DNA of 64,000 nucleotides from Plectrocnemia conspersa (GCA_009617715.1 VTFK01000087.1:558001-622000), one strand, 5' to 3'; numbered from the stretch's first letter, positions 47,111 through 59,459 are shown. Program-made: numbers and translations. The notes: generated by a model from the sequence alone, not told the origin.

Positions 47111-48119
47111 CACGTTTATAATATTAATTTAATTAATTTTCCAATACTGGTTTATAATCATTTTTATGTTAACAATTTTATTAATAGGTAGACTATGTAT
47201 TAAAAAATAAAAATATAAAAAAAATGATGGTGGTTTGAATTTAAGAGACAAAATAAAAAGCCTTTTACAATTTAAATAAAAAAATAAAAATACATATTAA
47301 GTGCTAATTTAAGGATATTTATCTAAGGATCTGAAACCATTGCATTATGTGATATAGCATTTTCTGATAATATTTTAATTAAAAAATGATTTTACCATAG
47401 ATTCAGATACACGAGATTAGTTATGCAAAATATTTTTATAGTATTTTCTGGTATAAAAATGACAATGTTCTTTGATTGTTAATATTTAAAGGCTATTATA
47501 AAGTGTTTTAAAAATAACTACTAGAATTAATTTTATTCCCCAAAGAATAAGTTAAAATCATACGGATTACTTCTGTATTATTTTACTAAATGACTATATA
47601 TAATAAACTAATCAAAATTGTAGGATCCTTATCGAGTTTTTTAATCGGATAAATTTTAGCGGTCTTAAAGATGGTTATAAAATACACAAAATATAAACAG
47701 GCTTTAAGGATGTTAAGTATTGAATGCAAATTCCAAAAAGTGTTTAATTAACGTTTTTTTATAATTTGTCAAATACAGTTCTTAATGAGCTTATTTTGTA
47801 AATTCTTCAGGTATTAAATATATATATATATTTTTGGAGAGGCAGTGGCGAAGTTTGTGCACTTTTCGGTTATATAAATGATTGTGTTTTTTTCTAATTA
47901 ATTTTAATTATGCACCTTTCTTAAATGAAGTAATAAAATAAAAATATAAAAATGAGTAGCCAACGAACTAGAAATATTTTTTATTTTAATAAAGCTCAAT
48001 GAACAATAATTTTATTAATATTCGAGAAGCTTTTTATAAATATTTAATTAAGCTTATCAATACTTTGATGAGCTCAGTATCCAGAGTCATATGTCTGTAT
48101 TTATTAAATATAATTTACT
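45966..48119. other. AT-rich; minor GC-richer patches
   Basis: Patches at about 46420-46560 (CCTGTGCCCTTTCAGAGCC) and 46780-46980. A (TA)n tract is listed separately. No coding or mobile-element motif seen. Confidence 0.45.
47078..47109. repeat. (TA)n microsatellite, 32 bp
   Basis: Uninterrupted TA dinucleotide run. Confidence 0.9.
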
Positions 48120-48460
48120 AATAACAAATCGCAGTTTGTTCTGCGGCTTTCGAAACTCCCTGCGGCCACCGAGTAAAGCGGTAGTAGGTACTACCCGTGA
48201 TAACTTTACTTTGGCGAGGAGGAGAAAGAAGAAGATAAAGTCTTCTATTTGGGTGTGGATAGCAAGCAGTATGGAAAATAAATGTAATTTTGTCTGGAAG
48301 CAATAATGTAAGGTTTTTACTTACCCGAAGCCAGCACATCGCATACACTCCGCGAAAGAATAAGCTCATATCGTAGCTGAGGTAAGAAGGAGGGAAGAGG
48401 GGGAAAATAGGGGGTGGCGCACTACGGGAAATGTATACATTCATCTTCCTTCAGGGGCGA
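48120..48460. other. GC-rich island
   Basis: GCGGCTTTCGAAACTCCCTGC, then AGGAGGAGAAAGAAGAAGA and GAGGGGGAAAATAGGGGGTG. Open frames occur on both strands (48091-48306 +, 48118-48444 -) without recognisable domains. Confidence 0.45.
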
Positions 48461-49189
48461 TGAACATTTCGATGAGTTGTGGATAGATGGGTTAATTAAG
48501 ATTTTTTTATGATGTAAATTATCAAACATATGATATTTACATACTCATATAACTATTCCCCATTAAAAATATTAAAATTAAAATTTAATCTTAATATTTT
48601 GTTTAAATTACACTTTAAAATTAAATAAAAAAATATTTTTAAATTAAAATATATCTTATTTTTTATTTAAACTATTGTTCGTACTTCGAATGGGTACTAC
48701 CTTTTTTTAATCATTGCCTTGATGATCCGCCTCTGCAGGCCCCACACAAATCAGCACCACAGCGTGCCACCTTTCACCAAGCTTTTGTCCTTGGCCGGTT
48801 GACCCCATTGAAAAACTTATTTTTAAATAGGATTTAAAGTTAATCTGTGAAAGGATCCACGGCCAAGATAGACGAACTAGAATGTATTATTTCCACAGTG
48901 ACGTTTACAAAATATTTCAAACGAGATTACGCTTTTGTTCAGTGCAGTGCTCTATTTTTTTTTAAATTTAAGTGTTAAAATTTAAAAATGTATTTTAGGC
49001 TTCATAATAAAATATTTGAAAATCACTAAAAAACTGATTCAATTGCTAGCATTAAAATATCTGTCAATGCAACTTGTTTTATTTAATTAATTCATTACAA
49101 TTCGCGTGCGACTGTTTTTAGATGATTTTTTAAATCTGAGGTGTCAATCAGATATGCTAAGCCTAAATTAAAAAAAAACTAATAGGTGC
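48461..49189. other. AT-rich; small GC-richer patch at 48700-48870
   Basis: The patch reads TCTGCAGGCCCCACACAAAT and CTTGGCCGGTTGACCCC. Remainder featureless. Confidence 0.45.
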
Positions 49190-49660
49190 ACAGGCGAGAT
49201 ATGAGACATTGTGTGTAACAAAAATGGCATCGGTGACATCATGAACAAGCATTGTTCAATATAAATATTGAGTCCAATCTGATCAAAAACCATCGGTTCT
49301 CTGCGCCAGTCGTTAGATTTCATTCGGCCGCTTTGCGAAGTTTGTTTTGTGACGGAAAAGTGGCACCAAATTGTTTTCCGGCAGATGAGGAATTTTTGCT
49401 CCTTCTCTTTTCTCACCCCATCTCCGCATTTGAATATTTCAATATACCGCCGCTGGCTGATGACTAAAAAGTGATTTTTTGATACGCGTACGAGTAGTGT
49501 GTGTATGTGTATGTGTCTCAAAGACGTCTTTGCTCCATTACCGTTCGAAGCCCTCAATGGCTCTCAAACGTACATTTCGCTAAAACGGACGCTTCCCAAA
49601 GCGACGATGTGAGGTGCAGCGCTCATTAAATCATCACGACATTGAACTAATGTGTTTTTC
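49190..49660. other. GC-richer island
   Basis: Contains CATTCGGCCGCTTTGCGAAG and (TG)n-like TGTGTATGTGTATGTGT near 49499. A 129-codon minus-strand frame (49168-49557) and a 71-codon plus frame overlap it. The former has no recognised domain and ends in A/T-rich sequence. Confidence 0.4.
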
Positions 49661-49999
49661 GATGAGCTTGTGAGCTTAGCTCGTATATAGAGAAAGTTTC
49701 ACTTGCTAATGGACCGATTTACAAATAAGCCAATTTCTTTGTCAAATACATTAGGTTCTTTCTACCATTTGTAATAATAAATCTGCCACGCTTATATGGG
49801 TAAAAATGCTACGACAAATTGAGGGTGGTCCAACAAAATTATAATGTTTTAGCAATGCGCTGAATCTTAAGAGTTAAACCAGATCTTAGATATATCATAC
49901 ATAAATTAAAAACATAGAAATATCTATAATTTATTGACAGTGCTATAATTCTCTACTGTGCTTTTTTTCGTTAACTTCTCAATGCTATCGTATGCAAAT
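49661..49999. other. AT-rich, no feature seen
   Basis: A CTCTACTGTGCTTTTTTTCG word at 49952 recurs as TTCTACTGTGCTTTGATTTT near 50657. It may mark the ends of the intervening mariner relic, but the pairing is direct, not inverted. Confidence 0.4.
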
Positions 50000-50260
50000 T
50001 TACTTTATTAGATGTAAGAGACCAGCAAAGATAAACAATTATTTTCTGGATAGAGAAATGGAAGCAAATCCTAATCAAACTATAAATCAACGGGCCGAGA
50101 AGCTAAACCTGTCACATTTAGAATGCTTTTAGACAAGTCTGTACGTATCTGCATATCCCAAGAGCTTTAGATCTTGAAGCTAAGTTGCTTTTTTTCGATC
50201 ATTTGATAACTAGAAATGAGAAATGTGTGTTATACGATAACAACGCATCGGCAATAACAG
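50000..50260 (+). mobile_element. Mariner transposase relic, central part
   Basis: LDLEAKLLFFDHLITRNEK followed by VLYDNN (about 50165-50245) matches the same region of the 43.8 kb copy and mariner LLDR....FLDRIVTGDEKW.LYDN. Upstream GTAAGAGACCAGCAAAGATA and GAAATGGAAGCAAATCC match 43620-43680 at nucleotide level. The catalytic DE is replaced by NE in both copies, which may mean a shared defective ancestor. The sequence after 50260 is not recognised. Confidence 0.65.
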
Positions 50261-50859
50261 AAAACTCTCGATTTAAGCATTTTTCCGACTTATTACAAGG
50301 TAAGATCATTAACATATTAACTGTTGGCAAAACTGCATATTGTGACTGTATCAAGTCCAGAAGTCTGCAATAAATAAACTTAAAAATAATCAGAAAATAC
50401 ATCTCAAATATATTAGTGCTTGTTTTGCCTGAATTACTTATTGTCAAATGAATTATTAAATTGCATTTATTATCTATGCAAACTAATGGCTCAACCTTCT
50501 GTAATATTTTTATATTACTATAGTATAAAAAGGACATACGAGCTTTGCGAATTTTAAAGTAGATATTTATTGTATTATTTTTTACAGTGTAAAATAAAAT
50601 AAAATTAGGATCGAGAAGGGGATTGGCATGAACAGTTTACATTGCAAGCAATAAAATTCTACTGTGCTTTGATTTTTAGCAAACCTTTGGGGTCATGAGT
50701 CCCTGGATTAATTTAAGGTCATTTATTCGAGCTCCGTTTTATATGTACATTATTTGTATGTGTATGTGTTTATTTATTTCACTATTGGTTCAATAGCACA
50801 GAGAGGGTAACCGTCGCATTTACACATAAATTGTAGCCGAATTTACGACACTTAACTTT
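50261..50859. other. AT-rich, no feature seen
   Basis: The 112-codon minus frame (50199-50537) is mostly antisense to the mariner relic or compositionally ordinary. Nothing else. Confidence 0.5.
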
Positions 50860-51420
50860 ACCGAAAATCGTGTCGTGTAAACCCATTTGTATAATTTTCC
50901 CTTTTTTCAAAGGGCGGTAGTGGGGAGACGATCGGCGTGCCGGCCCAACAATATAAACCGGGACCAGCTGTCCCTGTCCCGGCGGGGAGTCCCGTTAATT
51001 CTGAACGATGGCAACACTAATGAAAGAGTGTTGGCAAGATGTGTAGCAACTAATACGCTACATAAATAAACAGGTTTTTAGCAACCATAGGAAAAGCGCG
51101 CGGCCATTATGTGTATCGCGCAGTACCCCGCTGAGCTTTTCCTCTTATACTATTTTTTATTTAATATACATAGGGGATGAATTGGGTTATCTTTTTTCGC
51201 AATTTTGCCGTTTGACTGCTGAATTTTTATTTTTTATACCCTATTGTGTAAGTTAATAAGCAAGGGGTGGTAAAAAAGACATCGACGCGTCGGTATCACA
51301 ATGAGCGCGTTTAGGGTATGAATTACCTAAATGGCGTAATGGATGTTGTTTATGTCCATGGGGAAATTTGTTACTGAGGTGCTCGTTTTATATTTAAATT
51401 TATTATTGTAACGTTGAAAT
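50860..51420. other. GC-rich island
   Basis: First part (50915-51130) is strongly GC-rich (TCCCTGTCCCGGCGGGGAGT). The second part (51240-51370) has GACATCGACGCGTCGGTATC and AATGAGCGCGTTTAGGG. A 60-codon frame is not convincing. Confidence 0.45.
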
Positions 51421-51706
51421 AGACCAATTGGTTCTTAAATACGTTTCCAAACTCAGCAATCTTAAATAAGCTAATCTATGAATTCCGATATTTGATGAAC
51501 ATTTTAGAATAGCTAATTATAATGACGTAATAAAAAAATGCTATTTTATATTTTGTTATTATTATTATGATTATTAAGAAATATAGTCTTCCAAGAACTA
51601 AGGTATAATACCCTTTTCAGTAGGATGAGACTTTCTAAGAAAATAATAAAATAAAAATCTTTTATATTATGAAAATTTACAAAAATCACAGCAACAAAAA
51701 TATGTT

Positions 51707-51801
<95 letters not shown>

Positions 51802-53089
51802 GAATAATACACGAGTTAAAAAACCTAATAAAATATATTTTATAAACGAATTTTAGTATTAAATAAAAATTGCAAATAATTGCTGTTAAATGCATGTCTA
51901 GTGAAAATATATAAATACACGTAGTTGTTAAACAATTAAAAATTAACCATTAGTTCTCTTTAGCTTAAAAATGATCTAATATAAGTAAGATGCAAAGCTT
52001 TATAGTTTTTTTATTTTTTGGTTAGAATCTTTTAAAAGGCCTTAGTTTTACATAGGTTTTATTTTTTTATATGCTTAAATTAATTATTTGTCATTTGGTT
52101 TTTTTTTTTAATGTCATTCGGTTAGATTTTTCACGGTAATCCTTTAGCCTTTTTTTTTTTTTAATGATAAGATAAATTTCTGAATGACTTCTGTATTGTC
52201 TTTATCATACATACTACGGTGCATAACATCAAAGTAAATTAAAAAAAACATTTATATATTACATAGTAAAAGAAATGGTTGTTTTTCTTTGCTATTGGGC
52301 TAGAAGAGAGACTGCATATACTAAAATGAACACCTAGTTTTAAAATTTTAGCTTTGTCTTCAACTATTGATTTCTTATAATTCAGTTTCACATACATAAT
52401 TTAAATTGCTAAAAACTATATTATGACATTTTTTATACTATAAAGAACACGGAGTTTTAAAGTGAAGATCCTCGTTTTTCTAATAAGAAAATATTTTACA
52501 AAAACATTTTAATGTAAACCTTTACAAAATTGAATAGATTTTTATATATTTTTTTCATGTTGCACAATTTTTTTATTTGCATTTAACCACCCGTAAATTA
52601 GTATATAATTACTGCATGAATTATAAAAACTCAAAGTTCCTTTTACGGTTTTTTACAGATATATTGATGTTATTTATTCGCGCCTAATTGATCTATATGG
52701 CTTATGTTTTTAGCAAGTAATAATAAAAAAAATAATATTACTTAGATATTACACTCAAAGAAATTGCTGAGACATAATACTTTTTTAGTGACAGAAAAGA
52801 CTGAATGCTTTTTTAACTTTAAGCATACAATTAAATTCCAGCTAATATACTTTAAATATTAATTACATATAATACAATTTTTTTTAAAGAAAATTCGTTA
52901 TTTATTTACATACAAAGCGGATATTCTTATAAATTTATTTATCAAATGTCATTTTTATATAAAACATGACCAAAATTACTGCTACAAAATATTACACTAA
53001 ATGGTAAAACAGAACTCATTGCAAAAGTTGTAGAAAATTAATACATCCCATCATCGCCAAAAAATATATAATTTCCGAAAATCCAGATT
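51421..53089. other. AT-rich, no feature besides microsatellite
   Basis: High A+T throughout. A (TA)n tract is listed separately. Confidence 0.55.
51712..51797. repeat. (TA)n microsatellite, about 86 bp
   Basis: Uninterrupted TA run. It creates the spurious Ile-Tyr repeat frame on the minus strand (51686-51895). Confidence 0.95.
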
Positions 53090-53610
53090 TATAAGTCGAA
53101 GCGATGTCACGACACAATGGCTTCGGTGTGTGACATATTAATTTAAATGCATATCTCAATAATGATGGCAGTACCACCCGACGTGATATATACGATACGA
53201 AGAATTAAATCCTGGTCTCTAAAAGGGGGTCATTTGTTAGTGAGAACCTTTTGAAATAAAATTCATAAATCTCGCTAAGCCCGACGGATGTACTCCCCGA
53301 TTTCCATTATTTCTCTCGCTTTATTATATTATTACTATGCATATCTGTATGTATATACTACACATATATACAAACACGTTGGTTGGTATTTTTTTATGAT
53401 TTTATTTTACTCGCTGACTGCGATGTGAACACAGATTTCAGGATGTTGTCTACACGATGGATGCGTTATGCCGACCGAAACGTCCGCGGGGGGTCCAACC
53501 ATTCACTCTCGAATGTGTAGACGAGACCATAAACAGAGATCGACAACTATATCCATAACTGTGTAGGGGAGAAGCAGCACAAAAGGAGCACTTTTTTCCA
53601 TATCTTAATT
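53090..53610. other. GC-richer island pair
   Basis: Patches at 53090-53240 (GGCTTCGGTGTGTGACAT, CCACCCGACGTGATATAT) and 53420-53600 (GACCGAAACGTCCGCGGGGG). The second has TGTCTACACG and GTGTAGACGA as inverted words about 70 bp apart. No coding frame. Confidence 0.4.
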
Positions 53611-54320
53611 GTTAATCAATATATTTTATAAAACATTAAATCCACAGTTCTGACACTGTTAGAAGAAACTTTTTTTGGGTCGCAAAATTCAAAGAAATTT
53701 AATTGAAAATTACATTTTTTTTATCAAGAATCAAGTGCTAGTAAGGTATCAAAATTTTATTTATTTATGTAACAGCATTAGAGGCAAACGGAATTTTAAA
53801 TTTTAATTATCATGCGTGTAAATTTTTTTTTATAATGGGTATTATTTTGTATCAACGTATATATACGTCGAAAAAGTCTCAATTATTAGATTGGTATAAA
53901 CTCTATTATTTTCGGTTTTCATATTTTTATTTTTTAAATTGTCTTAGATTTACGCGACCACGTGACGTATTTTTATATAAAATAATTTTAACGCAAATAT
54001 AGAATGAAGTATAAACACTAACTATAGCAATTACTTGGGAATCAAAATATTACACAGTATCAGTTGAATCTTATAAGTTCACTTATACTTATATTATAAA
54101 ATTTATTGTTATTTATTAACAAACATATAATCACAATCTTTGTTTTCAATTAACATTGTTGTGCTTTTATTTAACATATATACTTAATGATTATTATCAA
54201 ACTTTTTATTTATTTAATTGAAATAAACAAAATTATAGAGGTGTAAAATCTAAGGTATTGTATATTGTGTTACAGTAAATTTTTAAAATGAATTGTTTAT
54301 TAGTTGTAGCACTAATGAAT
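53611..54320. other. AT-rich, no feature seen
   Basis: Nothing recognisable before the tail of LINE copy C. Confidence 0.55.
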
Positions 54321-54463
54321 ACTATTTATTTATTAATTTATTAATTTATTTAGCTTAATAGCTAATCTTTACATCTAACAAATTTAGTAAACATATATAA
54401 AAATATATAAAAAATACATAACAGAAAGAAAAAATAAAAATATACAATAATAAAGACTTAATA

Positions 54464-55321
54464 TTATAATTTATTTCTATATGTACGAAGGTGTTTTTTT
54501 ATTTCATTTATGAAACCCGTTATATTTTTGCTGTTTCGGATTTCTCTTGGAAGACTATTATATAAATCAAAACCTCCGTACATAGCTCCCCTAGCCGTAC
54601 TCGTTTTCTTATACTTAATTATCTTTAAATTTTCTCTATTTCTAGTATTATATTTATGTACATCTTTATTTCTTATTAAATACTTATTAAAATATTCTGG
54701 TAACATATTATTTTCTAACTTATATATAAATAATAAAACATTCATACTCAATATTTCTTGAACATTCAACCATTCTAATCTATCAATCATACTTTTACAA
54801 TTAGTTAATCTATTTTTATTTAAGATTACTCTCATTGCCCTATTTTGTAATTTTTGCAACATTTGTTTGTCTAATTTATTTAACATATTTAATAGTGTTA
54901 CACAATAATTAAAATGGGGCAATATTATACTATTGTAAATTATTTCTTTTTTATTTATACTTAATATATTTCTTAATCTAGATAATAAACCTATTTTTCT
55001 ACTAATTTTTTTTAATATGTTATTACAATGTTCTTTAAAATTTAATTTTGTATCAACAATTACTCCTAAATATTTCAGATTATCCACTATTTCTATACTA
55101 GAGTTATTTATTACTATTTTGGTACTATTATCTAACACATTTTTATAATTAATAAACATACATTTAGTTTTATTCTCATTAAATTTAAGCACATTATTCT
55201 TTAACCATATTTCTAATACACTTAATTCATTATTTAAATTATTTACAATTTCTTTAATGTTATCACCTATGCAATACATTAATGTGTCATCCGCAAATAG
55301 ATAAATTTTACATTTGTTCAC
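54464..55321 (-). pseudogene. LINE copy C, RT catalytic box to C-terminus
   Basis: A 285-codon uninterrupted frame. It starts with MNKCKIYLFADDTLMYC (catalytic Asp pair near 55286-55297), then LSVLEIWLKNNVLKFNENKT, KYLGVIVDTKLNFKEHC, IILPHFNYC, LQKLQNRAMRVILNKNRL and YNTRNRENLK, ending HLRTYRNKL-stop. This is the natural C-terminus of the polyprotein, shared with copy B. The Met is internal to the RT. Confidence 0.85.
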
Positions 55322-55329
55322 GTTATTAA

Positions 55330-55761
55330 CTATATCAAAACAAATAACAATGGTCCCAATTTAGACCCTTGTGGTACTCCATAAGACACTAATTTCTTTT
55401 CAGAATATACATTATTTATTTTAACTTTTTGTTTTCTTTTATATAAGTAATTATTAAACCATCTTAAAACTATATCACTTATACCTATACTCTCCAATTT
55501 CTTTAGCATTATTTTTCTGTCTATTGTTTCGAAGGCTCTCTTGAAATCCAAGAAAACTGCTCCAATGATTTTGTTTGTATCCTTAGCCAACAGCCAATCA
55601 TTTATCACTACTTGTAATGCAGTTTCAGTGGAATGCTTTTCTCTGAATCCCGATTGTTGTTCACATATTATGTTTTGAGAAGTAATAAATTCCTTTAATT
55701 GTTTGATTACTACTTCTTCTATTATTTTTTCTATACACGGTAGCATGTTGATTGGTCTCAT
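55330..55761 (-). pseudogene. LINE copy C, RT fingers and palm
   Basis: A 143-codon frame: RPINMLPCIEKIIEEVV (motif 2), QSGFREKHSTETALQVV (motif 2a), GAVFLDFKRAFETIDRK (motif A), WFNNYLYKRKQKVKI and YGVPQGSKLGPLLFVL (motif B). It runs into a stop because ten bases present in copy B (ATTAATATAC, within YINDI) are deleted near 55336, separating it from the catalytic box. Confidence 0.85.
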
Positions 55762-56545
55762 TTCTTCAACTTTTTTTTACTTTTTTTTTATTTTAGGTAT
55801 AGGTACAATAGTAGCAATCTTTAAATTTTCAGGCATTTCTCCTAAGGAGAGTGCTTTATTTATTAAATAATTTAATTTAGTTCCTATTATTTCCCATGTT
55901 TCTTTAATTATATTTATATCTAGTTCATCAGTACTAGTTCCTTTTTTTAAATTTACATATTATGTTATGAATTTCATCTAATGATACTGATTTAAATTTA
56001 CTAAATTTTACAATTATTGCTTTATTATTATATTGTACTAAATTACTAATCCTTGGTATTGAATTCACAATTTCTTCTATGCTCTCAATGTAATATGTAT
56101 TCATTTTTCTGCTATTATATAAGGATCTTGATATATATTTCCATTAATTTCCATTTTTTTATTATGTCGTTTTTCTGAGTTGGATTAATTAATTGTTTTA
56201 TTGATTTCCACATCTTATTTGGATCATTTTGTATTTCATCTATCAATTTTTTCATACCATTTCTTTTTTAGCCATTCTTAATACTTTGACTGCCATATTT
56301 CTACATTGTGTGTATGTTTTCCATTTTTCATTAAAGACTTTTATATTCTATTTGTTCTGTTTTTAATATTTGAAAAAATTTTGTATGACTCATCTCTTTT
56401 TTTTTTTATAGCATTTTTTTAACATCATCATTAAACCACGGTTTTGGGTTGTAACGATATTCCTTTTTTTAAAATTATATTGACCTTTTGTTTTACAATC
56501 TACTATATTCTTATAAATTTTGTAAATATTATGTAAATGCCTTCA

Positions 56546-57104
56546 TAAAAAATAGCTTTGTTATAATTATTTTGTTAAAAGGTAGCTCGTGTTAAAATTA
56601 TGTTTTGATTCTGCTTACGGATAAATTTAATATATTTTAAATATTACATCCAAGAATTATATTTATGTAACGTAGTCAATTATATCTACGAAACGTAGAC
56701 AAACTTTGCCATCGTCTTTACAAAGTGAACAGAACAGAATGGAAATCTAGGCTTACACCTGGACTCAAAGCATAAATTTAATAAACACATTTTAAAACTT
56801 CGCTCTAAAAGCAGCATTTATTAAAAAAAAAATGTAATATTGATATATAAATATAAATAAAGTTTTGGAGTCACTAGTAATATTTATTTTTCTAAGTTGC
56901 AAGTCATTTAGAATAAATCTAAACAATTGTAAATCCGCAAAAAAATATTATAAAACTAATATTTAATAAAGATTTTTATACTAATTAAAAAAATCATAAT
57001 TGGGTTTAAGTATTAACAATTAAAAATTTCGCGTAACTGCATTACTAATCCACTAATCTCGTATATCAAAAACTAGGATAAAAACAACCTGAAATTTAAA
57101 TATA
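56546..57104. other. AT-rich, no feature seen
   Basis: Short unique patch with CTACGAAACGTAGACAAAC near 56688 (GTAGTC/GAAACGTAG words). Otherwise nothing. Confidence 0.45.
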
Positions 57105-57225
57105 AGCACAAAATGGCAAAGTACATATTGATTCATTTGCTAAAGAACATAAATCAATAGTTCCAGATCTTCAGCTAAACGTACATAAATTAGCACTTAA
57201 TCTATTGTTTTTTTCTTCATTATAC
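57105..57225 (+). repeat. Dispersed repeat U3, copy 2
   Basis: Partner of 45840-45965. One plus frame is open over the whole repeat and reads NGKVHIDSFAKEHKSIVPD then LQLNVHKLALNLL. I do not recognise the protein. Repetition and an open frame suggest a fragment of an unidentified transposon gene. Confidence 0.45.
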
Positions 57226-57354
57226 TTATAGTGTAAGCAAAATGTTTTAATTAATATCATTAAACTGTTCACCTTCAATCAATACAACCAATTCCAGCAA
57301 TATACATACTCCTGTTTTGCTTACGTATGTACAATACATTTATATATATACATA

Positions 57355-57740
57355 TATACGTGTACACTCTGCAGACGGTGCCTTCATTTAAATGCTAGTT
57401 CGCCAAAAGTTTGCCGAAACGAAAACACGAAAGTCGAGATTGAGAACCTGTTATTAAACTCGGGTGGCTCCGATTAAAAACTCTTTTATTTCGGGGACTT
57501 TTCCCGATTGCGGTTTCTCGCGTTTATAAGCGTAACGGGGGATTTTTTCCGCAACCATCAGATATAGAGACACATACATATATTAAACGTATATATATAT
57601 ATATACAAGTATAGGGGTGGTTTCGTTTTCTAACCGCTCTTTTAAATGTACCGCTGTTATGTATTCGCGAAAAACAGGGGTTGTCAACCGGAACGTGTGT
57701 GATTCGTATAGTTTAACCAGATGCTAGGAAAATAAGCGAA
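57355..57740. other. GC-richer island
   Basis: Contains CAAAAGTTTGCCGAAACG, CTCGCGTTTATAAGCGTAAC and a short (TA)n at 57590-57604. No coding frame. Confidence 0.45.
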
Positions 57741-58372
57741 AGCTTTGTGTATCATAGGTAATAAAAAAAAATATTAAAATAAAATGTAAGTATGTAAACT
57801 CCCTTTAATTCACTTCGAGTTTATGTGATATGTGTAACATGTTAATTTACATAGAAACAATTAAACAATGAATACAAAACTTTCTAATTAAATTCCTAAT
57901 GGTAACTAGATAATTTATCAGCTATATTTTATATAATAAAGAAATTTTGACTTACATAAAAGCAGGCCTGCCGAGAAGAAAGGGAGAGAGGACAAATTCC
58001 CGGGACCCGTTCTTCTTGAGGGGCCTAACTCTGAAAAAATCAATATAAGAATATATTTATAAAAAAAGTTAAACTGACCTCAAATAATAAATCTGCACTG
58101 AACTACATTTATTTGAGATGTATTACTAGTATATGTTCCTTTAGCCTTTTTATACATATTATACAATAAATAAAAGGAGCGAAACATTGCCTGCAAAAGC
58201 ACCCACTTTCTAGGTAGTATTATCACAATAAACATTATTATTCAAAGGGACAGATTGTAGTTTTTTTCGTGTTAAAATTTGTTTGCAAATTATTCCTGAC
58301 TTTATTGCTTTTTAAACATTTAAAATACATTAAACATGAGAGGAAATATTCATGAATGTAAATTAGTAACAG
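57741..58372. other. AT-rich; GC-rich patch at 57960-58030
   Basis: The patch (GCAGGCCTGCCGAGAAG, then CCCGGGACCCG and GAGGGGCCTAA) has the look of a transposon end. A loosely similar GC patch (TAGGGCCTGGGTTCGCTC) lies at 58945-58965. The pair could bound a roughly 1-kb element that includes the palindrome at 58373, but I cannot establish an inverted repeat. Confidence 0.3.
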
Positions 58373-58420
58373 TAAATTTAGGTATTCGATCTGAAATTTT
58401 AGATCAAATACCTAAATTTA
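58373..58420. repeat. 20-bp-arm near-perfect palindrome
   Basis: Left arm 58373-58392 and right arm 58401-58420 pair at 19 of 20 positions (one C-A mismatch) around the 8-base loop GAAATTTT. It lies inside a 60-codon open frame (58336-58518, +; MRGNIHECKLVTVNLGIR...) that I do not recognise. It could fold as a hairpin RNA, extrude as a cruciform, or be a transposon-derived inverted repeat. Confidence 0.75.
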
Positions 58421-59459
58421 TAAAATCAACAACCGCGCCAGCTGAAATAAATAATTTTAATGTTTTAATAAATTATAATATCGGTAATTTGACAACTGGT
58501 TTTAATGCATTAAAATAAATAAATAATACATACAGCTTCATGTGGTTATTCTAAAATTACAATTTAGAAAAAACAGTCTCGAATCTATCCTGAAAATATT
58601 TTTTAAAATATGTCATTTCAGTAAAATCATATCGAAAAACATTTTTACCAGTTGATATATAGTTTTACTAGTAATAATATAAATTATCTGGCAGGTGTTT
58701 TTCGATATATGGCAACACTGAGCAACAAAGGAAGCTCGACTAATTATCATGTAAATATTATGAGTAGTGATTTTTAATGCCTAATTAAATTCGCATAAAG
58801 TATGATTTCTAAAAATGTAGTGGCTAATTTTTATATTTATTTGTAGCATAGAAAGGATTTATTCAAAAAATTATATTACGATGTTAAAACATATATAAAA
58901 TGCTAATTTTGTCATAAGGCTCGGAATGATTGTTTTACTAGGGCCTGGGTTCGCTCTTGGCGTATAACTTATTTTTTTTAAGTCCAATTTAAGATTTTCT
59001 GCTATTGACAAAGATACAGTTTGCTAAGTAGAAAATTATATTTTTATTTTACAATAGTTTTAATTTTTAATGCATAATATAATGGATCTAAATTATTTCT
59101 AAGTAGTACAATGGCTTTAAATTATTATTTTTTTGCCCATCGTTATATTCCAAAAAGTACTATTCCATATTTTTTGCATATATCACACAAAATGTAAAAG
59201 TTCATTGATCATTTCTTCTTGAACTTCATCGCTACTTGCGGATTTGTTCATATTTAGTTTTTTAATAAATATATTGAAACAATTTGAAGCAATATATTAT
59301 ATATAAATCATATATTTTTATAAGTAATGATATTATAAAAAGGAATATAAATTTTAAAAAGCATGTTTTAGTTACATTTTTATTTCAATAATATTTCTGC
59401 ATGATTCAATTAACTCTTACTCAATATACAACAAAAGATATAATAAAACACAAAAACCA
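58421..59459. other. AT-rich, little seen
   Basis: Includes the GC patch at 58945-58965 mentioned above and TTTTTCGATATATGGCAAC at 58697. No coding feature. Confidence 0.45.

Larger units (their letters stand above)
54321..56545 (-). mobile_element. CR1/L2-like non-LTR retrotransposon, copy C (longest)
   Basis: About 2.2 kb in reverse orientation. The minus strand begins in the endonuclease-RT linker (NPKPWFNDD near 56420-56460, the KPWFN motif typical of this position), then NDPNKMWKSIKQLINP-type linker and MPENLKIATIVPIPK (RT motif 1/2). Fingers, palm and C-terminal region follow, then the TTAGCT-ATTA-AGCTAA hairpin (54350-54365) and an AATAAAT-type tail. The apurinic endonuclease domain and any ORF1 are absent. 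Frame breaks cluster in poly-T runs. The family is assigned from the C-terminal YNTRN-containing region; a related jockey-superfamily clade is possible. Confidence 0.85.

Noticed and set aside
49168..49557. 129-codon minus-strand frame
   Set aside because: No recognisable domain, and overlaps a plus-strand frame in a GC-richer island; treated as chance.
49683..49710. AGAGAAAGTTTCACTTG as a further jockey/BS relic
   Set aside because: The match covers only about 15 bases and its neighbours do not align with other copies.
51686..51895. Open frame with a long Ile-Tyr repeat
   Set aside because: It is the translation of the (TA)n microsatellite.
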